DNA from: a virus
IMG/VR virus record: IMGVR_UViG_3300026292_000045
Location: 1-20,204 of that record
Strand: one strand, 5' to 3'
DNA: 20,204 nucleotides
The notes beneath the pieces are model-generated. The model worked only from the letters and a program-made list of their open reading frames with translations. It searched no databases and was not told where the DNA came from. This document shows, piece by piece, positions 14,580-20,204 of this stretch (position 1 is the stretch's first letter; each line of letters opens with the position of its first letter). The position numbers were made by a program, and so were the translations under genes.

Positions 14580-16033
14580 TTAAGATTTACCTTAATTACT
14601 TCATAGTCAAAACCTTCTTCATCATAGATTTTCATTCTCTCAACTAAGTGTCTGAAAGTATAATTATATGATGAACCTCTATGACAGTCATCAGCAATAT
14701 CATATAGGACAGCTTGAGATTTATTCTCACCCTTCCTTAATACCCTACCGATAGACTGTAGATTCCTCACCCTAGACTTACTAGGTGATGCGAAGATTAC
14801 ATTATGTAGATTACGGATGTTGATACCAGTTGAGAAGGTTCCATATGATGCCAATATTATAGCATCCTTTTGAGTTTCGCAAATCTTACGAGCCTCTTCC
14901 CTTTCTACTGCATCTACTCCTCCGTGTATAAAGAAAATCTTACGATTCTCCTCTACTCTATTATTTATGATCTCCCATAAGGGATCACCATGCTTTTCTA
15001 TGTAATTAAATAAGACTAAAGTGTTACCTTCTAGGTCTAGTGCCAACTTAGCAATGAAGTTGCTACGTCTGGTGTGTGAGCAGATGTAATCCATCTCCTG
15101 TTGATAAGAATCAAAAGGAACATACCCATGCTTGAGTAGTAGTACCCGCACCTTAAGGTCTGACAGTTGTCCTTTCTCCATCAAGTCAATGGTTTTAGTT
15201 ACCCTATCAACCCTACCAAACAATCCTTCTAGGACAAGTTGGTGACTCTCAAGACCATCTAAGGTACCAGTTAGACCAACCTTATACTTCGCATCACGGC
15301 ACTTCGTAAGGATGCTCGTGAGTGATTTAGCTTTATACAGATGTGCTTCATCCCCGATAATGACATCAAAACGTTCAAAGAACTTACTGGGTTCCTTGTA
15401 AATGCTCTGCCAAGTTGATATAATGACTGGATTACTGACATATTTTTCTGTACCTCCTTTAATCTTATGAACAATATCCTCGACATACCAACCATACTCT
15501 ATAAAATCCTTATACAACTGTTCTACAAGAGAGACAGTAGGAACAATGATTAGTACCTCCCTATTGAATTGAAGGTGCCAACGTACCAAGGTATAGATTA
15601 TGAGTGATTTTCCAGATCCTGTGGGCGATAGTAGTAGTTTGCGATGAAATTTAATTGCTTGGTAAAGTCCTCGCAATTGGTAATCACGTATCCTGAATGG
15701 TAATTGAAGAGCACGAACAAAAGTCGCAACGCTTTCAGGTGTAACATTGTCATTTACCTCATTAGGGTGTCCATATATCTCATCAGTCTCTACATTATAA
15801 TGGTACCCTTTATCTTCTAGGTAGTGAAGTAGATACTCATAGAGACCAACGTAGATTTCACCAGTGCCAGGAGAGTATAGACGAATCTTACCGTCCCAAT
15901 ACCTCCGTTTGACTGCTGGCATATACTTTGCACCAGGAACTTCAAAGCAGAAGTGCTCAGACAATTCTTTATGAAGGTGAGCTTCCGCTTCTACCTTCAA
16001 AAAGACTTCATTCTTTTTTGTTATAGTAGTCAC
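14576..16033 (-). CDS. uvsW: ATP-dependent DNA/RNA helicase UvsW
   Basis: A 485-residue superfamily 2 helicase, near T4 UvsW in length. UvsW unwinds R-loops and branched DNA and helps switch replication from origins to recombination. Motifs: a Q-motif-like RIRDYQLRGLYQAI (114-127), Walker A SPTGSGKS (136-143), motif Ia VPTVSLVEQ, DEAH (228-231), motif III LTGT (254-257), and in domain 2 the TGINIRNLHNVIFASP and QSIGRVLRKG segments of motifs V and VI. The N-terminal 95 residues form the UvsW-specific DNA-binding domain, with a RRYWDGKIRLY segment. The start is GTG at 16033, overlapping the uvsY stop as GTGA. Confidence 0.96.
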   Translation of the reverse strand: MTTITKKNEVFLKVEAEAHLHKELSEHFCFEVPGAKYMPAVKRRYWDGKIRLYSPGTGEIYVGLYEYLLHYLEDKGYHYNVETDEIYGHPNEVNDNVTPESVATFVRALQLPFRIRDYQLRGLYQAIKFHRKLLLSPTGSGKSLIIYTLVRWHLQFNREVLIIVPTVSLVEQLYKDFIEYGWYVEDIVHKIKGGTEKYVSNPVIISTWQSIYKEPSKFFERFDVIIGDEAHLYKAKSLTSILTKCRDAKYKVGLTGTLDGLESHQLVLEGLFGRVDRVTKTIDLMEKGQLSDLKVRVLLLKHGYVPFDSYQQEMDYICSHTRRSNFIAKLALDLEGNTLVLFNYIEKHGDPLWEIINNRVEENRKIFFIHGGVDAVEREEARKICETQKDAIILASYGTFSTGINIRNLHNVIFASPSKSRVRNLQSIGRVLRKGENKSQAVLYDIADDCHRGSSYNYTFRHLVERMKIYDEEGFDYEVIKVNLK

Positions 16034-16473
16034 CTGATGCCATAATACTTTACAATTTCGATAGTGTTCTTGATAGCAAATCCACGTGAGTCAATCTGCT
16101 TGAGAATCCTATCAATACAATTTATACAAGTTTCTAAGTAATCTTTTTTCTGTTTCACCTTGGCCACTTCAGGGTCGCTGTCTATGAACATGTCAAGGTC
16201 ACCTTTTAGTACCTTAAGGTCAAAAGGTTTCTCTGCATATACAGATGCAGGTGCTTTACCGTTGTAATATAACCACTTCTCTTTATATGTCTTACTGTAT
16301 TTAACCTCAGCATCAGAGAGCATGAGTTTAAATTCATTATATAATTGCAAATATTTTGCATGAAGTCTTGGGGTTTCCATACTATCGTTGGCAAGCAACT
16401 CAGGTAACTCCCTGTGGTCAAAGAATGCCTCAGCATCTTTTGCCCACAACTCCTCAATTTTCTCCAGATTCAT
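16030..16473 (-). CDS. uvsY: Recombination mediator UvsY
   Basis: A 147-residue protein matching T4 UvsY (137 residues). It loads the UvsX recombinase onto gp32-covered single-stranded DNA. Supporting matches are EKWLYYNGKAP (T4 LDYYSGRG), FDLKVLKGDLDMFIDSDPEV (T4 KTVLSADKDV), and the near-identical IDSRGFAIKN at the C-terminus (T4 IKSRGFAIKH). It lies directly upstream of uvsW, and UvsY and UvsW act in the same recombination pathway. The ATG at 16473 overlaps the previous gene by ATGA. Confidence 0.9.
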   Translation of the reverse strand: MNLEKIEELWAKDAEAFFDHRELPELLANDSMETPRLHAKYLQLYNEFKLMLSDAEVKYSKTYKEKWLYYNGKAPASVYAEKPFDLKVLKGDLDMFIDSDPEVAKVKQKKDYLETCINCIDRILKQIDSRGFAIKNTIEIVKYYGIR

Positions 16474-16754
16474 GATACTTTGTTTCCATAACTACTTGCT
16501 TCAGTTGAATCAGGATTATCTCTTAAGTAATCAGTATACCTAAAACCTGACCCTTCTGGGTAAATGTATTTACCATTCTCATCAAAGTTGGGACCAGTTT
16601 TCTTTGCCCCATATACAGGGTATGGTCTCAACCCTGCTCTCATCTCTCTACCCTTCCTCTTTCTCATTTCATTACCAGTCTCATGGTCTTCAGGCATAGT
16701 AGGCCATGAGGATCCTAAGATCCTTTTGATGTCCTCCTTAGTATAACCACTCAT
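16470..16754 (-). CDS. Hypothetical protein, 94 residues
   Basis: I do not recognise this protein. It starts MSGYTKEDIKRILGSSWP, is strongly charged in the middle (EMRKRKGREMR, residues 29-39), and then turns proline-, glycine- and tyrosine-rich (PYPVYGAKKTGPNFDENG, then YIYPEGSGFRYTDYLRDNPD). No membrane segment or cysteine is present, and the second half looks extended rather than globular. It joins its neighbours by ATGA overlaps on both sides, between the gp19-like structural gene and uvsY, so it is very probably translated. Its place next to a virion gene allows a structural role, but nothing in the sequence proves it. Confidence 0.75.
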   Translation of the reverse strand: MSGYTKEDIKRILGSSWPTMPEDHETGNEMRKRKGREMRAGLRPYPVYGAKKTGPNFDENGKYIYPEGSGFRYTDYLRDNPDSTEASSYGNKVS

Positions 16755-17311
16755 GATAATTTAGTAACTGTCTCGCTAGTATCTGCTGTCCTTACTTCGT
16801 ATCCAGTATATTTAAAGGATACCTGACCCATTGCATACTCTGTGCCATCAACTGAAGCATTAAACTCCAGTGCTGAGATAGACATGGGATACAAATCCTT
16901 AAATACTACCTCAAAGTTTGCTTTGAAGTTACTATTAAGGACTATTAGAGTAGCATCACCATACTTATCTTGGTCTGGCATATTAAGTACTGCCTTCATC
17001 TTATCATTATAGCGTACTCTGTCTGCATATCCATCGGGTGTACCTAAACCACGTATCCAGTTATGGATAATCATAAAGTTTTCTAGGTCTTCATCGATTA
17101 AGAATGATATATTTAAAGGGTCATACTCAATAAAACCTTCCAATGGCAGTGACCTAAATGGTGTAGGTTGCTGCTGAATGTTTAAATTCATTGAAGGAAT
17201 ATTAGCAGCCTGACAGAAGTAACTCACCTTTGGAAATTTTGCCAATGTGAATTTGAAACCTATCGGTGACAGGAAATTCCTATTCTCTATTTGTTTATTC
17301 CAAGTGGTCAT
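16751..17311 (-). CDS. gp19-like tail-tube-family structural protein
   Basis: A 186-residue protein that looks like the T4 tail-tube gp19 family: SPIGFKFTLAKFPKVSYFCQ (residues 15-34) followed by ANIPSMNLNIQQQ, then EYDPLNISFLIDEDLEN (63-79), HNWIRGLG, and near the end SALEFNASVDGTEYAMGQVS then FKYTGYEV. The pattern of a protein that finds its partner through early strands and ends in a paired beta-sandwich strand is typical of tube and tube-completion proteins. The main gp19 of T4-like phages lies beside gp18 and gp20, so this is probably a paralogue or a different structural protein. The ATG at 17311 follows a late-promoter-like ACTAAATA by 22 bases. Confidence 0.68.
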   Translation of the reverse strand: MTTWNKQIENRNFLSPIGFKFTLAKFPKVSYFCQAANIPSMNLNIQQQPTPFRSLPLEGFIEYDPLNISFLIDEDLENFMIIHNWIRGLGTPDGYADRVRYNDKMKAVLNMPDQDKYGDATLIVLNSNFKANFEVVFKDLYPMSISALEFNASVDGTEYAMGQVSFKYTGYEVRTADTSETVTKLS

Positions 17312-17328
17312 TAGTTCACGCAGGTCTC

Positions 17329-17664
17329 CTACCTATTTAGTATTGCTGGGACATCTCCGTCACCATCATCCTCTTCATCATCATCATCCCAAGGATCATT
17401 TAACTCATTAATCCTATCCTGTAGTGAAGCATGGAGAGGGTCTTTAGCTACAGGTTTATTAAAACTTACTATAAGTAACTCATCTCCTGGTTTGACATCT
17501 ACTAACTCAGGATGTACTGGTCTAGTTATTTGTTTACTACTAACAGATGGCACAGAAGTATCCTTCTCAACAGGGTCACCTTGCCAACGATAAACCATCA
17601 CGAGATACCTTACAGTACTCACCGTAAGAAATAACATCGCTGCTAATAGTAACCATGCTGTCAT
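17329..17664 (-). CDS. Small membrane-anchored protein with acidic tail
   Basis: A 111-residue protein with an N-terminal membrane segment (WLLLAAMLFLTVSTVRYLVM, residues 4-23), then an extended linker and a short ordered stretch (GDELLIVSFNKPVA, around 60-73). It ends in a very acidic cluster (DPWDDDDEEDDGDGD, about residues 90-104) before a short PAILNR end. The single N-terminal segment could be a signal anchor. No family is recognised. It overlaps the upstream 60-residue gene by ATGA, and its TAG stop overlaps the late-promoter-like element of the gp19-like gene. Confidence 0.72.
   Translation of the reverse strand: MTAWLLLAAMLFLTVSTVRYLVMVYRWQGDPVEKDTSVPSVSSKQITRPVHPELVDVKPGDELLIVSFNKPVAKDPLHASLQDRINELNDPWDDDDEEDDGDGDVPAILNR
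17334..17341 (-). promoter_or_regulatory. Late-promoter-like element before the gp19-like gene
   Basis: The minus strand reads ACTAAATA, resembling the T4 late -10 consensus TATAAATA, and lies 22 bases before the ATG at 17311. Such octamers occur by chance in AT-rich DNA, so the position before a structural gene is the main support. Confidence 0.4.
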
Positions 17665-17843
17665 CCTACTGTTACTTCTATTGAATAATCATCCATTTCC
17701 CACTCCTCAATCAAAGTCATACCTTGCTGCTCAATGGTTTCATGTAAGACTTCCCTAGCATGCTGTTGTGAGACAGATGACTGGTATATAGCAGTACCTT
17801 TTTCATCTTCAATCAAACCACTAGGGTATACTGTTAGTTTCAT
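17661..17843 (-). CDS. Hypothetical protein, 60 residues
   Basis: A small soluble-looking protein starting MKLTVYPSGLIEDEKGTAIY, with a helical middle (QQHAREVLHETIEQQGM) and a C-terminal strand (DYSIEVTVG). Two strands, a helix and a strand would make a compact fold, but I recognise no family. Overlaps of ATGA with both the 42-residue gene before it and the membrane-protein gene after it support translation as part of one operon. Confidence 0.65.
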   Translation of the reverse strand: MKLTVYPSGLIEDEKGTAIYQSSVSQQHAREVLHETIEQQGMTLIEEWEMDDYSIEVTVG

Positions 17844-17968
17844 CCTTTATAATCCTTAAACTCCAATTTCATAACAGGATCCTCTTCAAAAAGAATATCA
17901 CCACCTTCCTCTTGGACTTTGGCAAGTTCCTTCTCGTCAGTCTCCCACAATTCTTCTATCTCTTTCAT
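17840..17968 (-). CDS. Hypothetical acidic protein, 42 residues
   Basis: A short open frame starting MKEIEELWETDEKELAKV and ending LEFKDYKG, strongly acidic, with no motif. Its TGA overlaps the next ATG as ATGA, as at most junctions here. The start overlaps the end of pcyA by 32 bases and lacks a Shine-Dalgarno, which weakens the call. A late-promoter-like CATAAATA lies 21 bases before this ATG. Confidence 0.55.
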   Translation of the reverse strand: MKEIEELWETDEKELAKVQEEGGDILFEEDPVMKLEFKDYKG

Positions 17969-18626
17969 CAGGGGTACAGAATAAAATATTATTTATGTAA
18001 GACATAGCCCATTCCTTATCGAACCATGCAGACAAAGTAGCAATGGTTTTCTGATTCTTTCTCTGTTGCTTACTATAATGTATCTGGTCATCTAATGCAA
18101 TCATTGCATCGATCCAATCTGTCTTCTCTGCCTTATCAATAGCATCACGATAGATCTCAAGATACTCACGTAGTACCAAATAGAAATCAATACACTCCTT
18201 CTCTGTCCTAAGACGTTGAAACTTCATATAATCAGAGAAGATATCACCCCACTCTGGTCTCAACTGTGGTTCTTTAAACCTATACTTATTACTTGCTTTA
18301 GCAATGTTTGGATATACCCACTCCGTACCTCTAACAGGTGACACATCAACGATAGTAATCTTTCTATACTTACTAGCAATAACATCACACCCAAATATAG
18401 GTAGGTTATATTCAAAGTCAGGGAAGAATACACAGTGTAGTACATCTAATCCCTTTACATAGCAAGTCTCCAGATGAATCTTCCTGAGACCTGGTGCTTT
18501 CCACATCTCATTCTTAATCCAAAAGTCCTCACCCTTTTCAATTAATTCAAATTCACAGTCGATTTTCTCATACCCTGTAATGCTCTCAGCAACGGTACGA
18601 ATCAACCTCGCAATGTCATCTACCAC
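17937..18626 (-). CDS. pcyA: Phycocyanobilin:ferredoxin oxidoreductase-like bilin reductase
   Basis: A 229-residue ferredoxin-dependent bilin reductase that would reduce biliverdin IXalpha to phycocyanobilin in the host cell. The PcyA-like features are RKIHLE with E53, LDVLHCVFFPDFEYNLPIFG with H64, and GCDV with D81. These are spaced like Glu76, His88 and Asp105 of Synechocystis PcyA, although one residue is missing between the first two. Further PcyA-like blocks are VDVSPVRG, LRPEWGDIFSDYMKF and WAMSYINNILF. It fits PcyA better than the phage PebS enzyme. The start is GTG at 18626, preceded by AGGGA and one base after the previous stop. It lies in the region downstream of gp23. Confidence 0.87.
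   Translation of the reverse strand: MVDDIARLIRTVAESITGYEKIDCEFELIEKGEDFWIKNEMWKAPGLRKIHLETCYVKGLDVLHCVFFPDFEYNLPIFGCDVIASKYRKITIVDVSPVRGTEWVYPNIAKASNKYRFKEPQLRPEWGDIFSDYMKFQRLRTEKECIDFYLVLREYLEIYRDAIDKAEKTDWIDAMIALDDQIHYSKQQRKNQKTIATLSAWFDKEWAMSYINNILFCTPDERDRRIVGD
17990..17997 (-). promoter_or_regulatory. Late-promoter-like element inside the pcyA end
   Basis: The minus strand reads CATAAATA, seven of eight bases of the T4 late consensus, 21 bases before the ATG of the 42-residue gene. It lies inside pcyA codons, so it may be chance. Confidence 0.3.
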
Positions 18627-18627
18627 T

Positions 18628-18900
18628 TTATCCCTGCCAAATCATATCAGGCATTTGTGATGCCTGTCTTCCAATTGTAATATTTAGTATAGCATAACCA
18701 AGGAACCATAGCACATTTACTATGACTGCCTGTCTATAAAAGAATTTTCTTAGTCTCCTAGTGCCCATAATCAATCCTTGGTATCTTCCCTCATCTATCC
18801 TCATAACTATCTGCTCTGCTGCTACAGCAAATAGAGTAGCAAAGATAGTTGGATAGAATAAAAAATCCAAGAATGACATGAGAATAATTAATGCTTGCAT
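18628..18900 (-). CDS. Small membrane protein, 90 residues
   Basis: A hydrophobic protein with two likely membrane segments: residues 3-28 (ALIILMSFLDFLFYPTIFAT and following) and 58-77 (AVIVNVLWFLGYAILNITIG), separated by a basic loop (GTRRLRKFFYRQ). No family is recognised. It is preceded by GAGGATATAA, a clear Shine-Dalgarno before the ATG at 18900, and is directly followed by the GTG of pcyA. It may be part of the same membrane or pigment-related unit, but no functional motif is present. Confidence 0.72.
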   Translation of the reverse strand: MQALIILMSFLDFLFYPTIFATLFAVAAEQIVMRIDEGRYQGLIMGTRRLRKFFYRQAVIVNVLWFLGYAILNITIGRQASQMPDMIWQG

Positions 18901-19215
18901 TTATATCCTCGGTATATATCCTTTATACTTCTCAACCTGTGGTATAACTTCCATCTTTACCTTCTCCACAATCTGATCGATGATATTAACATCAAGACCT
19001 GCGAATGGTGGAATGATACCAAGTATACGAAGTAATCCATCTACAAATAATGCTAAACAAATAAACCCAAGTATCATGCTGATGATAGTAGCATCTCTGT
19101 TATGCTTACGCATGGACTCTTCATCAATAGCACGTGCTTCTGCGACAGCAGCTGCAATCATTGCATCAACTTCTGCTTTAGTATAACATAGTGATTTAAT
19201 TGTTTCCTCTGTCAT
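18901..19215 (-). CDS. Small membrane protein with N-terminal helix, 104 residues
   Basis: The first 40 residues form a likely soluble helix (YTKAEVDAMIAAAVAEARAI, residues 11-30). They are followed by one strong membrane segment (TIISMILGFICLALFVDGLL, residues 43-62), an IPPFAG turn and an amphipathic C-terminal helix (IIDQIVEKVKMEVIPQVEKY). No family is recognised. It is adjacent, without a gap, to the next membrane-protein gene and overlaps the upstream 54-residue gene by ATGA, so the three genes are probably co-translated. Confidence 0.72.
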   Translation of the reverse strand: MTEETIKSLCYTKAEVDAMIAAAVAEARAIDEESMRKHNRDATIISMILGFICLALFVDGLLRILGIIPPFAGLDVNIIDQIVEKVKMEVIPQVEKYKGYIPRI

Positions 19216-19376
19216 TGCCAGTATTCGTCTAATCTTTCTAACACGTTTGTTAGAATGCGTTGTGCAGCACCACGCTGCCTGTCATCCCATTCGGGATACC
19301 ATTGCTTATTATCGAGACCTGTCTTCATTCTCATAATATAAGCTGTCATCGCTACTTTGTCAAGTCTACCGTTCAT
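19212..19376 (-). CDS. Hypothetical protein, 54 residues
   Basis: A short protein beginning MNGRLDKVAMTAYIMRMKTG and ending QRILTNVLERLDEYWQ, probably helical, with a central WYPEWDDRQRG. No family is recognised. I chose the ATG at 19376; the frame remains open to a GTG at 19421, but that lies inside the gp23 terminator. A late-promoter-like TCTAAATA lies 17 bases before this ATG, making it the first gene of a unit that starts after gp23. Confidence 0.65.
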   Translation of the reverse strand: MNGRLDKVAMTAYIMRMKTGLDNKQWYPEWDDRQRGAAQRILTNVLERLDEYWQ

Positions 19377-19393
19377 ACTGCAACTCTTTTCAG

Positions 19394-19401
19394 TATTTAG
19401 A
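19394..19401 (-). promoter_or_regulatory. Late-promoter-like element after the gp23 terminator
   Basis: The minus strand reads TCTAAATA, close to TATAAATA, 17 bases before the ATG at 19376 and directly after the terminator of gp23. The terminator-promoter order makes this the best placed of the three such elements. Confidence 0.42.
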
Positions 19402-19408
19402 GTATACA

Positions 19409-19436
19409 ATAAAAAAGGCACCTCGTGAGAGGTGCC
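19409..19436 (-). terminator. Intrinsic terminator of gp23
   Basis: On the minus strand GGCACCTC, loop TCAC, GAGGTGCC, a perfect 8-base-pair GC-rich stem, followed by TTTTTTAT. It begins 26 bases after the gp23 stop codon. This is the clearest Rho-independent terminator in the window. Confidence 0.93.
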
Positions 19437-19462
19437 CCTGTGTTTGTATCGTGACCGATATA

Positions 19463-20204
19463 TTACATTAGGTTTGTTACCTTAACACGTCTATAGTAGC
19501 GGTTAGCATTAGCTGTCAGAGCACCTACACCTTGTGTAAGACCTTCAGCAAATGGGTTAGCAACCATTCCGTAACGAGTCTTAAACCCGATTTTTGGTTG
19601 GAATGTGTCTTGACCTACGGCTCTGACCATTTGTAGAGGCACGTAAGGACAATAGAATAGACCTGCATCATAAGCAGAAGAACCTTTGTATCCAGAAACA
19701 TAGAAGTGATTGTCACTTACGTTAGCTGAATAAGGGTCAACATAAACTTTAATGCGTCCATTAAGGGTACCAACTAGAGTAGAAGAGTTGTCATCTACGT
19801 TTCCTAGTGGGTTAACAGCACTAGCAAGTCCAGAAGAGTAGTCAAGGACACCAGCCATTGAGAGAGCAGACGCTACATCAGCAGAGCAGATGAGAATGTT
19901 GCCCTTTCCACGACGAGTTTCATGCCCGATGGCATTCATGTCTCTTTCAATCTGGAAAAGAAGTCCCTTAAATTTTTCAACTGACCATCTACCATTGGAG
20001 TCAACATCTAAGTCGAATGTTCCAGCAGTAGCTGTGTTGTTTTGTGCACCTGGGCGAGCAATTTTGTAGACTGTTCTTACAACTTCACGGTTGATCTCAG
20101 CAAGTACCTCTGTTGAGAGGATGTTTGCCAATTCAGACTCAGCGTCTAGTCCGTGAACTGCCTTCAAGTCTTGAGCAAGCTCTAAACTGTACTCAGCTTT
20201 CAAA
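19463..20204 (-). CDS. 23: Major capsid protein gp23, C-terminal part (cut by window edge)
   Basis: The last 247 residues of the major head protein; the gene continues past the right edge, and the first visible TTG codon (20203) is an internal leucine, not a start. Typical gp23 blocks are KAEYSLELAQDLKAVHGLDA, ELANILSTEVLAEINREVVR, ICSADVASALSMAGVLDYSS, FYVSGYKGSSAYDAGLFYCP YVPLQM, and GFKTRYGMVANPFAEG near the C-terminus. In T4, gp23 forms the hexameric capsid lattice after proteolytic maturation near its N-terminus, which is outside the window. A strong terminator follows, consistent with high expression of the gene. Confidence 0.96.
   Translation of the reverse strand, partial: LKAEYSLELAQDLKAVHGLDAESELANILSTEVLAEINREVVRTVYKIARPGAQNNTATAGTFDLDVDSNGRWSVEKFKGLLFQIERDMNAIGHETRRGKGNILICSADVASALSMAGVLDYSSGLASAVNPLGNVDDNSSTLVGTLNGRIKVYVDPYSANVSDNHFYVSGYKGSSAYDAGLFYCPYVPLQMVRAVGQDTFQPKIGFKTRYGMVANPFAEGLTQGVGALTANANRYYRRVKVTNLM

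Noticed and set aside
19377-19421. GTG start for the small gene after gp23
   Set aside because: It begins inside the terminator stem, so the initiation region would be folded or untranscribed.
1-20204. tRNA genes, CRISPR arrays, insertion sequences or transposases
   Set aside because: I saw no tRNA cloverleaf, no regularly spaced repeats and no transposase-like coding sequence on either strand. A covariance-model tRNA scan would be needed to exclude a divergent tRNA in the gap at 10519-10658.

Overview
The window is a gene-dense, AT-rich stretch of a T4-like myovirus genome. It almost certainly comes from a marine cyanophage of Prochlorococcus or Synechococcus. The T4 core set is recognisable from its motifs: gp23, UvsY, UvsW, gp55, gp47, gp46, gp45, gp44 and gp62. 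Genes typical of cyanophages lie among them: a bilin reductase of the PcyA type, CobS, a DUF3110-like protein and several 2-oxoglutarate/Fe(II) oxygenases. All 28 confident genes are on the minus strand, so transcription runs from the right end to the left. Most neighbours overlap by ATGA or GTGA, and no gap longer than about 140 bases was found.

Right end (about 20204-16470): the C-terminal part of the major capsid protein gp23 is followed by a strong intrinsic terminator. Next come a small gene, two small membrane-protein genes, pcyA, two short genes, a third membrane-protein gene, a gp19-like structural gene and an unknown gene. Short NNTAAATA elements resembling T4-type late promoters lie 17-22 bases before three starts in this part.

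Centre (16473-10659): the recombination and late-transcription block uvsY-uvsW-(possible Sm-like protein)-gp55-gp47-DUF3110-like-gp46. gp55 has a near-consensus sigma70 promoter.

Centre-left (10518-6625): a 745-residue protein combines an HEVGH motif with a CobT-like von Willebrand A domain. It is followed by a small protein of the MNIF/DKHxVKM phage family and the MoxR/CobS-type AAA+ ATPase. A related 23-base imperfect palindrome precedes both the vWA gene and cobS, in opposite orientation.

Left (6620-1): the clamp and clamp-loader genes gp45, gp44 and gp62. In T4, genes 44 and 62 are adjacent. Here about 3.8 kb separates them, holding four putative 2OG oxygenases (three are paralogues of one another), a Dam-type adenine methylase, a small membrane protein and a 57-residue protein. 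A fifth oxygenase lies between gp45 and gp44.

Together the genes describe replication and recombination machinery, the late sigma factor that would read the capsid region, and accessory genes acting on host pigment metabolism (pcyA), DNA methylation (dam) and unknown substrates (oxygenases, CobS/vWA). The features most worth follow-up are the oxygenase island, the CobS/HExxH-vWA pair with its shared upstream motif, and the possible basic small protein or structured leader between gp46 and the vWA gene.
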